A stretch of DNA of 64,000 nucleotides, taken from assembly GCA_900549475.1 (NCBI GenBank), contig UROF01000011.1, forward strand, positions 6,612 to 70,611, in the 5' to 3' direction. This document shows positions 50,860 through 59,437 of this stretch, one piece after another. Made by a program: the position numbers and the translations under genes. Position 1 is the stretch's first letter. Each line of letters begins with the position of its first letter. The notes under the pieces are model-generated. The model searched no databases. It saw nothing but the letters and a program-made list of their open reading frames with translations, and was not told where the DNA came from. Origin of the DNA: an uncultured Eubacteriales bacterium. Its GTDB lineage: Bacteria > Bacillota > Clostridia > Oscillospirales > Oscillospiraceae.

Positions 50860-52029
50860 TTATTTCAGGACCGGCAGCACTACCTGGGCACCCACCCGGG
50901 CTGCCAGGATCTTTGCCTCCTTACGGGGCACCGGTCCCACGATCACCGCGCCCTCCGCCAGCCGCTCACTGCTGGGAGGCGGTGCGAAGTCGCCCCGGAG
51001 ATACCAGTACAGGGGAAGTTCGCTGTCCAGATCCACCAGGTCAGCCCCTTCACACCAGCCCAGATTCCGCCGCTTCTCCCGGTGCTCCAGTGCATCCAGC
51101 ACATCGCCCATCACTGCAGAGGCAGTGGGCAGATCACCGGCGCCCCGGCCATAGAACATCACGTCACCCACGGCGTTGCCGCGGATCATGATGGCGTTGA
51201 ACACATCGTCCACCGAGGAGAGCGGGCTGCTCTCCGGCACCAGATGGGGGGAGACAAAGGCTGCCTGCCGCCCATCGGCCAGCTTCATAGCCCGGCCCAG
51301 CAGCTTGATGCGATAGCCCGCACCGCTGGCAATGGTCACATCCTTCAGGTCAATGGCACTGATGCCCTGGACACTGATGGCCTCCGGCCGGACCTCTTTG
51401 CCCCAGGCCAGATCGGACAGAATACAGATCTTCCGTCCGGCGTCCAGGCCCTCCACGTCGGCAGTGGGGTCTGCTTCAGCATACCCCTTGGCCTGGGCTT
51501 CCTTCAAAGCGTCAGCAAAGGTGGCGCCGTCCTTCACCATGCGGGTGAGGATATAGTTGGTGGTCCCATTGAGGATACCGGCGATCTCCTGGATCTGGTT
51601 GCCTGCCAGGCACTGGAACAGGGGCCGCAGCACCGGGATACCACCGCCTACGCTGGCCTCGAAAAGATAGTTGACGTTCTTCTCCCGGGCGATCTCCAGC
51701 AGCTCCCGGCCATGGGCAGCCACCAGCTCCTTGTTGGAGGTGACCACATGCTTGCCCGCCATGAGACACCGGCGGGTAAACTCCAAGGCGATCTTGGCGC
51801 CGCCGATGGATTCCACCACCACGTCCAGCTCCGGATCATTCTCCAGAATAGAGAAGTCCTTCACCGCTTTGTCGGCGTAAGGTGTGGCGGATAAGTCCCG
51901 CACATCCAGAATATATTTCAGATTGAGAGGCTCGCCCAACTTGGCAGCAATCGTTTCGGAATTCATCCGAAGGACTTCAGCTACGCCGCCGCCTACCGTG
52001 CCAAATCCCATAATTGCAAAATTTGCCAT
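50860..52029 (-). CDS. hom: Homoserine dehydrogenase
   Basis: This 389-residue enzyme reduces aspartate semialdehyde to homoserine. The N-terminal Rossmann motif is IMGFGTVGGGVAEVL; SNKELVAAHGRELLEIA and EASVGGGIPVLRPL, then ILNGTTNYILTRM and GYAEADPTADVEGLDAG carry the catalytic residues. I start at ATG 52029, with GGAGGAG upstream. It lacks an obvious C-terminal ACT domain of the long form, and instead an ACT protein is encoded directly upstream. thrB and thrC are not in the window. Confidence 0.96.
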   Translation of the reverse strand: MANFAIMGFGTVGGGVAEVLRMNSETIAAKLGEPLNLKYILDVRDLSATPYADKAVKDFSILENDPELDVVVESIGGAKIALEFTRRCLMAGKHVVTSNKELVAAHGRELLEIAREKNVNYLFEASVGGGIPVLRPLFQCLAGNQIQEIAGILNGTTNYILTRMVKDGATFADALKEAQAKGYAEADPTADVEGLDAGRKICILSDLAWGKEVRPEAISVQGISAIDLKDVTIASGAGYRIKLLGRAMKLADGRQAAFVSPHLVPESSPLSSVDDVFNAIMIRGNAVGDVMFYGRGAGDLPTASAVMGDVLDALEHREKRRNLGWCEGADLVDLDSELPLYWYLRGDFAPPPSSERLAEGAVIVGPVPRKEAKILAARVGAQVVLPVLK

Positions 52030-52051
52030 ATCTTTCTCCTCCTCCCGGCGC

Positions 52052-52492
52052 TCATCCCGCCAGGATCTCAAACTTGATTACGCCTTCCACCGCTTCTGCC
52101 CTGGCAATGAGCCCTTCCAGACTCTCTGCCATCTCCGACGTCTCCGCCGAGATGGTCACTGCCGCGCAGCCGTTGGTGGGGATGCTTTGGTTGATGGTCA
52201 GTATATTCGCGCCGCTCCCGGCAAAAATAGACAGTACGTTGCTCAGTACACCGGGGTTATCCTTCAGCATGGTATAGAACGTAATGATATGCCCGGCCTT
52301 CATATTGTTAAACGGCTGTACCGCATCCTTATACTTGTAGAAAGCACTGCGGCTGATGCCCACCTGCCGGGTAGCTTCGCCTACTGTACCAGCCTCGCCG
52401 GTCTGCATGCGCTGCTTGGCTTCGGCCACTTTGATAAAAATCTCAGGCAGAGCTTCGGCCGCTACAATATAATATTTTGTTTTAGCCCCCAT
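52052..52492 (-). CDS. ACT domain protein, UPF0735/PheB type
   Basis: This 146-residue protein has an N-terminal helix-turn-helix-like region (EATRQVGISRSAFYKYKDAV, about residues 41-60) and a C-terminal ACT domain (ITFYTMLKDNPGVLSNVLS). This is the UPF0735/PheB family often found before hom in Firmicutes and thought to be regulatory. AGGAGGG precedes ATG 52492. It begins the operon ACT protein-hom-lysC with a 22-base gap to hom. Confidence 0.88.
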   Translation of the reverse strand: MGAKTKYYIVAAEALPEIFIKVAEAKQRMQTGEAGTVGEATRQVGISRSAFYKYKDAVQPFNNMKAGHIITFYTMLKDNPGVLSNVLSIFAGSGANILTINQSIPTNGCAAVTISAETSEMAESLEGLIARAEAVEGVIKFEILAG

Positions 52493-52531
52493 GTGTATCC
52501 CTCCTGTGGCCATATGTCTTTGTGTGGTGTT

Positions 52532-52560
52532 ATTGTATCACACTCGCCAAGGAGTTACAA
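52532..52560 (-). promoter_or_regulatory. Promoter of the ACT-hom-lysC operon
   Basis: On the minus strand, TTGTAA (52560-52555), 17 bases, then TACAAT (52537-52532) preceded by TG at the extended -10 position. Confidence 0.6.
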
Positions 52561-52630
52561 CCAAAAACCTGCGGCAATATTCAACAAATTTTTCCTGACC
52601 GCAGCCGGAAAAGGAGTGCAGATTATCCAT

Positions 52631-53695
52631 ATGTCACAAATAAATGTCTTTTTCAAACGGACAGTCGTTGTCCTCCTGTGGCTGGCAGGGCTGTATGTCT
52701 TTTTCCGCTGGCTGCTGCTGGCCCTGCTGCCTTTCCTGGTAGCGCTGGGTCTGTCGGCCATCACCGAGCCTCTTGTCCAGAAGGTACGGCGAAAGCTGCG
52801 GGTACGCCGCTCCTTTGCGGCGGCCGTCGTCACCACGCTGCTGCTCCTGACCATCGGGGGCGCCGCCGCGCTGCTGCTGATCCGTCTGGTACTGGAGCTG
52901 CAGACCTGGTCCAACCGTCTGCCGGAGGCTGTGGAACAATTTCCCCAGATGTGGAACGCCCTGCTGGACCGGGTAGATTCCTGGTACACCTCCTGTCCTG
53001 TGTTCCTCCGCTCCGCCCTGGACGGCATGGCCCAGCAGCTGATGACCGAGGGGCCATCCCTTGCAGGAACAGTCAGCACCTGGATCATGGAGGGCGCCTC
53101 CGCCCTGCTGGCCGCCCTCCCCAGTGCCGGGTTATTTCTGGTCACTACTGTACTTGCCATTTACTTTACCAGCCTCTCCTATCCCGCCATCCTGTCCTTT
53201 CTCAAGCGACAGCTGCCGGAACCCTGGCAGAAACGCTGCCGCAGTGCCGCCCAGTGCTGCCGCTCTACCATTCTCAAGTGGCTGCGGGCGGAACTGCTGC
53301 TGATCCTGATCACTTTTCTCCTCCTTTTGGCAGGATTTACCTGGATGGGGCTGGACTTTGCCCTGCTGGCCGCCGCCTTCACCGCCCTGGTGGACGCTCT
53401 GCCGGTACTGGGGGTGGGAGCCGTGCTGATCCCTTGGGCCGTTCTCTCCCTGCTGCTGGGAAATACAGAGCGGGGACTCGCTCTTCTGGCGCTGTATGCC
53501 GTCACCTCTCTCACCCACTCTCTGGTGGAGCCCCGGCTGCTGGCAGGGCAGGCGGACTTGCCTCCCATCAATGCCCTTTTGGCGATGTATGTGGGATTCC
53601 GCTTCCTGGGAGTGGGCGGAATGATCCTCTTTCCCGTCTTTTTGCTGCTGGTCAAGCAGCTCCAGGATGCCGGTGTCATCCAGCTGTGGAAATAA
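52631..53695 (+). CDS. AI-2E family membrane protein, YtvI-like
   Basis: This 354-residue protein has about eight membrane helices and a central soluble segment (about residues 85-150), the shape of the AI-2E/PerM family. ALVDALPVLGVGAVLIPWAVLSLLLG and the C-terminal PINALLAMYVGFRFLGVGGMILFPVFLLL in two parts match YtvI-type sporulation membrane proteins. Start choice is uncertain: AAAGGAG lies 14 bases before ATG 52631, and an in-frame ATT at 52622 would be better spaced. It is a single-gene unit, divergent from the ACT-hom-lysC operon. Confidence 0.82.
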   Translation: MSQINVFFKRTVVVLLWLAGLYVFFRWLLLALLPFLVALGLSAITEPLVQKVRRKLRVRRSFAAAVVTTLLLLTIGGAAALLLIRLVLELQTWSNRLPEAVEQFPQMWNALLDRVDSWYTSCPVFLRSALDGMAQQLMTEGPSLAGTVSTWIMEGASALLAALPSAGLFLVTTVLAIYFTSLSYPAILSFLKRQLPEPWQKRCRSAAQCCRSTILKWLRAELLLILITFLLLLAGFTWMGLDFALLAAAFTALVDALPVLGVGAVLIPWAVLSLLLGNTERGLALLALYAVTSLTHSLVEPRLLAGQADLPPINALLAMYVGFRFLGVGGMILFPVFLLLVKQLQDAGVIQLWK

Positions 53696-53696
53696 G

Positions 53697-53736
53697 AAAG
53701 CCCCGTCCGGAAACATTTCCCGGACGGGGCTTTTTT
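53697..53736. terminator. Bidirectional terminator, YtvI-like gene / lgt
   Basis: AAAGCCCCGTCCGG (53697-53710) pairs exactly with 53720-53733, followed by a T-run, between convergent genes. Confidence 0.92.
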
Positions 53737-53744
53737 ACTCTGTA

Positions 53745-54794
53745 TTACATTTTGCTCTCTTCATTTGCCTGGGAGGGTGCCGCCTCCTGAGCGGTATTCT
53801 CCCCCTCAGCAGAAGGCACCTCTTCAGTAGATACAGCAGATGCTGTCACATCCTCCTGCGTACCGCCAGCCGGGCTCTCCGCAGCTGCAGCAGCCTCCGC
53901 CGCAGCTGCTGCCAACGCCGCCTGCTTGGTCACAAACAGCGCCTCCTTGCCGTGGGGATGGCGGCGCTTGCCGATGATCAGCACCACAAACCCTGCCACA
54001 GCCAGAGCCAGGCTCAACACCTGGGACACCCGGATAGGCTGTCCAAAGAGGGTCCAGTCAAAGAGATACAGGCTGTCCGTCCGCAGCCCTTCGATCCAGG
54101 CCCGGCCAATGCCGTACCAGATGAAGTAGAAGCAGGTGTTCTCCCCATCAAAGGTCCGGGCTTTGGACACCAGGAATACGATCAGCAGCAGGCCGATCAC
54201 ATTCCACAGGCTCTCATAGAAGAAGGTGGGATGGACCTCGATGTACTCCGTGGCGGAGGTCCAAAGACGCATCCGCCAGGGCAGGGTAGTCTCCCCGCCA
54301 AAGGCCTCACGGTTCATGAAATTGCCCCAGCGGCCCACAGCCTGACCGATCAGAAGTCCCATGACGCCCAGATCGGCAAAGGCGCCGAAGGACAGCTTCT
54401 TCTTTTTACAGAATATCATCAGGACAAAGAAAGCCATGATAACCGCGCCGTATATGGCCAGGCCGCCATCCCAGACAGCCACCATCTTACCCCAGTTCAG
54501 GCTCCCGTCAGGATTCCGGTACAGATCCAGATAGAAGATGACATAGTATAGCCGGGCACCGATGATGCACAGAGGGATCTGCCAGATGATCATGTCATAG
54601 ACATTGTCCTCGGTGAGACCGTAGTCCTTGGCCCGCCAGCTGCAGAACAAAACCGCCAAAATAAGGCCCAGAGCAATGATGATGCCGTACCAGTAGATGC
54701 CGTTGCCGATGTCGATGGCCACCGGAGACGGGTTGAATTCCCAGTCCCCGAACAGGCCGGGGAAGCTGATAGGCATGTCGCTTCTTGCGTACAT
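53745..54794 (-). CDS. lgt: Prolipoprotein diacylglyceryl transferase with C-terminal extension
   Basis: This 349-residue membrane enzyme transfers diacylglycerol to the lipobox cysteine of prolipoproteins. The family signature is GRWGNFMNREAFG (about residues 155-167), with YWYGIIIALGLI near the start and HPTFFYESLWNVIGL after it. The last 70 or so residues are Ala-, Glu- and Ser-rich with no family match, making it longer than typical Lgt of 260-290 residues. It follows ymfH by 41 bases. Its clients here include both binding lipoproteins of this window. Confidence 0.93.
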   Translation of the reverse strand: MYARSDMPISFPGLFGDWEFNPSPVAIDIGNGIYWYGIIIALGLILAVLFCSWRAKDYGLTEDNVYDMIIWQIPLCIIGARLYYVIFYLDLYRNPDGSLNWGKMVAVWDGGLAIYGAVIMAFFVLMIFCKKKKLSFGAFADLGVMGLLIGQAVGRWGNFMNREAFGGETTLPWRMRLWTSATEYIEVHPTFFYESLWNVIGLLLIVFLVSKARTFDGENTCFYFIWYGIGRAWIEGLRTDSLYLFDWTLFGQPIRVSQVLSLALAVAGFVVLIIGKRRHPHGKEALFVTKQAALAAAAAEAAAAAESPAGGTQEDVTASAVSTEEVPSAEGENTAQEAAPSQANEESKM

Positions 54795-54835
54795 AAAAAG
54801 GTTCCTCCTAAGGATAATTGTGACAGGCCGAAACG

Positions 54836-56125
54836 TCAGGCGTCCTCAGTCTGCTGCCCGTCCAAGGGGCGGATAATGGAGATAGCCGCGTGTTCCGCAG
54901 TGATCTCCTCTCTCAGAAACGCCTCCACATCCGCCTTGGTGACGGTGTCGAAGATCTCCGGAAAACGGTAGTAATCAAAGCCCCGGAAGTGCCCCTCCGT
55001 CAGGCTCACCGCAATATTCTCGAAGGAATTCAGGCTGCGGATGGCCTGGCCGTAGGCCGCGCGGCGAATCTGCTGGTAGAAATCCTCATCGATGCCCTCC
55101 TCCGCCAGCCGCCGGGCCTCGGCAGTGATCTCATCAAAGACCCGCCGGGGATCGCGGGCGTCACCGCCCACATAGAGATAGGAGGCGCCGGGCATGATGT
55201 CAAAATTGCCGCCCAGGCTCCCATTGATGGCCCCCTCCTCGTAGAGGCGGACATAGAGGGGACTGCTGTCCCCAAAGAGCACATCACAGGCCATATCGCC
55301 GATAATGCTCCGCCGGAGCAGCTCCTCTCCGCCGGGGCAGGGACGGCACTTGTAGCCGCCCAGGAACGTGGGCATGGATACCTCCATGGCCCGCTCCTTC
55401 TCCCGGCAATGGGGCACATCGTCCTCCTGGCCGTAATCCCGGGGGATATCCTCTCCCGGCTCCGCCGGCAGGATCTCCCGGGCCAGGTCCGCCACCTTGT
55501 CCATCTCCACATCGCCTACACAGACCAGCACCATGTTCCCCGGGGTGTAAAAGGCCCGGTGGCAGTCGTAGAGCACCTGAGGCGTGATGGCGCGGATACT
55601 CTCCACCGTTCCCGCCACCGGCACCCTGACAGGGCTCTCCCGGTAGAGGCACTCCATAAGGCCCGCATATACCTGCCACTCCGGATCATCCTCGGTCATG
55701 CGGATCTCCTGGGCGATAATCCCCTGCTCCTTGGCCACGCTCTCCTCTGTGAACCAGGGAATAGACACAAAGCTGAGCAGGATACGCAGGTTGTCGTAGA
55801 AATGCTCGGTAGATTCAAAATAATAGGCAGTCATGGAGCCGGAGGTAAAAGCGTTCTCCACCGCTCCGTTTTTCGCCAGCTCCTGGAGGGCATTGCCCTC
55901 CTGAGTATCAAACATTTTGTGCTCCAGATAGTGGGCGATGCCGGCGGGGGTATCCCGCCACTGGCCGTCCTGCTGGTAACGCATATCCATCCCGCCGTAG
56001 CGGGTGGCAAAAAAGGCATACCGTTTGGCGTGAAACGGCTTATGGACCACAATGATCTCCAGCCCGTTGGGAAGGATCTGCCGGGTGAGCTTCTCCCCTA
56101 ACCGCGGATAATCCCGAACCTCCAT
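54836..56125 (-). CDS. ymfH: M16 family metallopeptidase, YmfH-like
   Basis: This 429-residue insulinase-family protein keeps the inverted zinc motif HYLEH at about residues 65-69 and the downstream acidic ligand region EQGIIAQEIRMTEDD. It is the catalytic member of the YmfF/YmfH pair of Firmicutes, which have been linked to processing steps such as EF-P modification in Bacillus. I choose ATG 56125, seven bases after GGAGG and two bases after the ymfF stop. The role is known only by family. Confidence 0.86.
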   Translation of the reverse strand: MEVRDYPRLGEKLTRQILPNGLEIIVVHKPFHAKRYAFFATRYGGMDMRYQQDGQWRDTPAGIAHYLEHKMFDTQEGNALQELAKNGAVENAFTSGSMTAYYFESTEHFYDNLRILLSFVSIPWFTEESVAKEQGIIAQEIRMTEDDPEWQVYAGLMECLYRESPVRVPVAGTVESIRAITPQVLYDCHRAFYTPGNMVLVCVGDVEMDKVADLAREILPAEPGEDIPRDYGQEDDVPHCREKERAMEVSMPTFLGGYKCRPCPGGEELLRRSIIGDMACDVLFGDSSPLYVRLYEEGAINGSLGGNFDIMPGASYLYVGGDARDPRRVFDEITAEARRLAEEGIDEDFYQQIRRAAYGQAIRSLNSFENIAVSLTEGHFRGFDYYRFPEIFDTVTKADVEAFLREEITAEHAAISIIRPLDGQQTEDA

Positions 56126-56127
56126 GG

Positions 56128-57384
56128 TCACGCCTCCTTTCCCTTCAGGAAGTAGATGGTGTCTGGCCGCACACAGGCTGCCGCCTGCCGTACCCGTTCC
56201 TCTGTCACGGCCGACACTGCCTCCAGCAGCAGCGGAACGGATTCATCTCCGCCCACAGCCGCCTGTCCGATGGCGTAATCCTCCATGGCTCCGGCAGAAT
56301 CCTCCATAGAGAGGAGGCTGTTGCGCAGAGAGCTTTTGGCCCCCTGGAACTCCCAGTCCTCCCACTGGCCGTTCTGCAGCGCCTCCAGCTGGGCCATGAT
56401 CTCCGCCACCGCCTTATCATAGTTGGCCGTCTCAATGCCGGAGGACACAGTGACAAGGCCCTTGGCCCTGTGGTAGGTGCTGCCGGCATAGTAGCAGAGA
56501 GAGAGCTTCTCCCGGACATTCAGGAAAAGCTTGGAGTTGCTGGTACCGCCGAACATGGCGTTCATCAGCATTGTGGCGGGCATATCCTGGCTGTCGGTAC
56601 GGAAACCGATCCCCAGTTTTCCCTGGCCCACGTCCATAGTCTCCTCCACCACCCGGCACTTCTCCGGCGCCGGCCTGCGGATCGTCACCGCCGGCTCCAC
56701 AGCCCCCTGCCGGGGCAGAGCCGCAAAAGCCCGGGAAAAGGCGCCTGCCACCCGCTTCTCTTTGGCTGTACCGCAGTAAAACAGTTCCAGCCGGGCGGCG
56801 GGCAAAACAGCCTGATAATGGCTGTTGAGCCGCTGGAGGGAGATCCGCTCCACCTCCCGGGCAGTCCCCAGGCGGCTGAGACCATAGGGTTCCTCCGGGC
56901 ACATGACCTCCAGCAGCCGCCGGGCGGCATAGAGGCGCTTATCATTGATGTCACTGCGGATCAGATCCACCAGGTTGGCCCGCTCGCTGTCCACATAGTC
57001 ACCGCGAAGGCGTCCATTGCGTGTAGCGGGACTTAAAAACAGCTCCCCTAACAGATCTGCCATAGGTTCCAGCAGCCGCTCGCCGTCGGGGACGAACCGT
57101 TCATCCACACAGCTGGCGATGAAGCCAAAAACCTGATTTTCTCCTTTCTTGCGGACCACCGGCTCCAGCCGTGCGCCATAAAGGCGGTCCAGCTGGGCGG
57201 AAAGGGACCGCATATCCGGAAAACGCAGCGTTCCCCGGCTGAGCACGTTGACCATCAGGGCATTGAGCCCGGCGGTCTCCTTTTTCAGCGGCATCACCAT
57301 CTGCGCACTGAAAAAGCTGGTTTTGAATTTTTCCGATGGGATATAGGTGAGATATACGTTGTCCATGAGCATCTGCCGCGCCAT
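56128..57384 (-). CDS. ymfF: M16 family protein, YmfF-like, zinc motif lost
   Basis: This 418-residue protein has the M16 fold: GIGFRTDSQDMPATMLMNAMFGG and LFLNVREKLSLCYYAGSTY are typical of the second M16 domain. In the N-terminal region where HxxEH is expected, the sequence reads LNALMVNVLSRGT, so the zinc ligands are absent. This matches the non-catalytic partner of YmfH. ATG 57384 has GGGGAGG upstream; the longer frame would run into the preceding terminator. It is first in ymfF-ymfH-lgt. Confidence 0.85.
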   Translation of the reverse strand: MARQMLMDNVYLTYIPSEKFKTSFFSAQMVMPLKKETAGLNALMVNVLSRGTLRFPDMRSLSAQLDRLYGARLEPVVRKKGENQVFGFIASCVDERFVPDGERLLEPMADLLGELFLSPATRNGRLRGDYVDSERANLVDLIRSDINDKRLYAARRLLEVMCPEEPYGLSRLGTAREVERISLQRLNSHYQAVLPAARLELFYCGTAKEKRVAGAFSRAFAALPRQGAVEPAVTIRRPAPEKCRVVEETMDVGQGKLGIGFRTDSQDMPATMLMNAMFGGTSNSKLFLNVREKLSLCYYAGSTYHRAKGLVTVSSGIETANYDKAVAEIMAQLEALQNGQWEDWEFQGAKSSLRNSLLSMEDSAGAMEDYAIGQAAVGGDESVPLLLEAVSAVTEERVRQAAACVRPDTIYFLKGKEA

Positions 57385-57500
57385 GTGCCGTCCTCCCCTT
57401 CTTTTGTCAAATCTTAGATAGTATATACCATTTTCTTCAGAGTTTCCATAGGTTCCTTGGAATTTAATGTTTGGTTCATAAAATCTGCCGCAGCCGCACA

Positions 57501-57533
57501 AAAAATGCCGCCTTCCCAGCCGGGAAGGCGGCA
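57501..57533 (-). terminator. Terminator after the ECF S component gene
   Basis: TGCCGCCTTCCC (57506-57517) pairs exactly with 57522-57533; on the minus strand it is followed by ATTTTTTG. Confidence 0.88.
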
Positions 57534-57558
57534 TACAGCCCCGCACCCAGGGTGCGGA

Positions 57559-58137
57559 TCATTCCTTGATAACCACAGTGATCACTTTGCTGAGGGCACC
57601 GCCCAGGAGGCCGCAAACCACCGCCTCCAAAGGAATATTGATGGAAAAGAAGGCCAGAATGATGGCCCATACGCCGCTGCCCGCAAAGTAGGAATTCTGG
57701 AAGAACAGGATCACCATGCCCACGAAAAACACGGTGTTGGTCAGGGAACCGACCACGGAAGTAACGACCGCGGACCACACACCGGTGCGATCCCACTTGT
57801 GAAGCAGGCGGTACAGCCAGCCTGCCACTACGCCGATCAGGATCCGAGGCACCAGGCAGGTGACAAAGGTGGCCAGAGGATTCAGGCCCATCAAAGCTGT
57901 GCCGAAGGCATCCATGCCGAAGCACTGGGCAAAGCTGGTCAGGCCAAATACTGCACCCAGCACACCGCCATACAGCGGCCCCAGAACGATGCCGCCGATG
58001 ACCACCGGGATCGCCAGGAAGGTAATGGACACAATACCTACCTTCAGGTAGCCCAGGGGCGTGAAACTCATCACCAGGATGATCGCCATCAGTATCGCCG
58101 TCAGTGTGATCCGATGGACTTTGTTGCTGCGCTTCAT
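57559..58137 (-). CDS. ECF transporter S component, probable pantothenate uptake
   Basis: This 192-residue protein has about five to six membrane helices and the ECF S-component form: LTAILMAIILVMSFTPLGYLKVG, then ITFLAIPVVIGGIVLGPLYGG and FVTCLVPRILIGVVAGWL. The short Ala/N-terminal helix and its place directly after coaX suggest the pantothenate subunit PanT; that ligand is inference. ATG 58137 follows AAAGGAG. The shared energising module (EcfA, EcfA', EcfT) is not in the window. Confidence 0.75.
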   Translation of the reverse strand: MKRSNKVHRITLTAILMAIILVMSFTPLGYLKVGIVSITFLAIPVVIGGIVLGPLYGGVLGAVFGLTSFAQCFGMDAFGTALMGLNPLATFVTCLVPRILIGVVAGWLYRLLHKWDRTGVWSAVVTSVVGSLTNTVFFVGMVILFFQNSYFAGSGVWAIILAFFSINIPLEAVVCGLLGGALSKVITVVIKE

Positions 58138-58237
58138 ATGCTGTTTTCTCCTTTGAGGGTATTTCACCTCGTGCTGTCGTCTCCGCTGGGAGTACGGCGC
58201 ACAAATTCTATCAAAACGGCCTGAGGCCGCAATGATC

Positions 58238-59026
58238 TCAGGTTCTCCGGGGCCGTGGCTGGTTGCTCTCGTAGAGATACCGCAGGCCCTTCAATGTCAG
58301 GTCACCGTCCAGGATGACCTCCCGGCGGCAATAGGCCGTGGCCAGCTCGGCAGAGCCTCCGGTGGCCACCACTTTGGCTCCTTCCATTCCCGGAAGCGCC
58401 CGGAAACGATCAATAAAACCATCCACCATCATAGCGCTGCCCATCAGCAGACCGCAGCGCATGGCATCAGCACTGTTGCGGCCCAGACACATTTCCTCTT
58501 CCACCCCCAGAGCAATGGAAGGCAGCAGAGCTGTCGTAGACTTGAGCAGTGCCGCACTGGAACGGATTCCCGGCAGGATGCAGCCTCCCAGGTAGGTTCG
58601 GCTGCTGTCCACTACCGCCAGAGTCGTGACAGTTCCCGCATCCAGGATAATGAGTGGCGCTCCATACTCTGTCAGTCCTGCCAGAGTATCTGCCACCAGG
58701 TCGCCGCCCAGCTGGGAAGGGTCGTCGATCCGGATACGAAAGCCTGTGCGGACACCAGGGCCTACCCGGAGCAGCGGGGCCGGAGTCAGCTTCCGCACCG
58801 CCGCCTCCACCAGACCGGTAAGGCCAGGGACAACTGAGGACAAGATACAGCCGGTAAGATCGCTCCGGGATACATCGTTCATCCGCAGCAGATCGTAGAT
58901 CACCGCTGCGTACTCATCGGCGCTGCGCTCCGTCTGTGCGGAGAGCTTGCCCCTGAAACGCAGCATATCCCCCTGAAACACGCCCAGAGAAACATTGGAA
59001 TTACCGATATCAATTGCCAGCAGCAC
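58238..59026 (-). CDS. coaX: Type III pantothenate kinase CoaX
   Basis: This 262-residue ASKHA-fold kinase shows the type III pattern: LLAIDIGNSNVSLGVFQGD, DPSQLGGDLVADTLAG with the GADR-like segment altered, LDAGTVTTLAVVD and GGCILPGIRSSAALL. It phosphorylates pantothenate and usually needs a monovalent cation and is insensitive to CoA. The start is GTG 59026 with GGGAGGG upstream. A second, unrelated pantothenate kinase (coaW) is also present. In most family members the second motif reads GADR; here GGDL. Confidence 0.92.
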   Translation of the reverse strand: MLLAIDIGNSNVSLGVFQGDMLRFRGKLSAQTERSADEYAAVIYDLLRMNDVSRSDLTGCILSSVVPGLTGLVEAAVRKLTPAPLLRVGPGVRTGFRIRIDDPSQLGGDLVADTLAGLTEYGAPLIILDAGTVTTLAVVDSSRTYLGGCILPGIRSSAALLKSTTALLPSIALGVEEEMCLGRNSADAMRCGLLMGSAMMVDGFIDRFRALPGMEGAKVVATGGSAELATAYCRREVILDGDLTLKGLRYLYESNQPRPRRT

Positions 59027-59235
59027 AATCTCGCCCTCCCTTCTTCATTTCCGCTGCTTAGTGTATCACAGCTTTTTACATGAGGCAACGGCTATTTTCT
59101 ATGACTTTATAGGGAAAAGGAATTGTTTTTCTCTATTTATTATACGATATAATAGATAAAATTTCCCGTTTTTCTCTCTGATCCTGTCTGTTTTTTCATG
59201 TCTCCAAATTTCTTCTATTTTTTTGCATTTTCCTC

Positions 59236-59263
59236 TTGACTTTTTGGAAGAAGTCGCTATAAT
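59236..59263 (+). promoter_or_regulatory. Promoter of the tRNA-Gln gene
   Basis: TTGACT (59236-59241), 16 bases, then TATAAT (59258-59263), 22 bases before the tRNA. A second promoter-like pair, TTGTTT (59124-59129) and TATAAT (59148-59153), lies about 110 bases upstream. Confidence 0.75.
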
Positions 59264-59285
59264 AATATCTGTTCGCTACGGACAT

Positions 59286-59359
59286 AGCGGGATTGTGTAA
59301 AGGTAGCACAGCGGACTCTGACTCCGTATGTGAGGGTTCGAATCCTTCTCCCGCTGCCA
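59286..59359 (+). tRNA. tRNA-Gln (anticodon CUG)
   Basis: The 74-base gene has a 7-bp acceptor stem (AGCGGGA with TCCCGCT), an anticodon loop CTCTGAC giving CUG, a T arm with GTTCGAAT and an encoded 3' GCCA. It is followed at once by a terminator and by an integrase gene that points toward it. Confidence 0.95.
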
Positions 59360-59361
59360 AG
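59325..59361. other. Probable attachment site of the mobile element in the tRNA 3' end
   Basis: Tyrosine integrases commonly recombine in the 3' half of a tRNA gene and leave it intact. The integrase gene begins its terminus 79 bases away and points toward the tRNA. The matching copy at the other end of the element is outside the window, so the exact core cannot be shown. Confidence 0.5.
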
Positions 59362-59363
59362 AC

Positions 59364-59398
59364 AAAACCCTGGAATCTCAACGGTTCCAGGGTTTTTC
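59364..59398. terminator. Terminator after tRNA-Gln
   Basis: AAAACCCTGGAA (59364-59375) pairs with 59385-59396, followed by T's; it also faces the integrase 3' end. Confidence 0.85.
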
Positions 59399-59437
59399 TT
59401 TTGCTGTTTTCGAGGCTTTTACCCTTTGTTTGACCCT

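Noticed and set aside
58138..58237. TPP riboswitch before the ECF S component gene
   Set aside because: A GAAATACCCT string resembles part of the TPP aptamer, but there is no matching CTGAG-type upstream element and too little room before the start codon.
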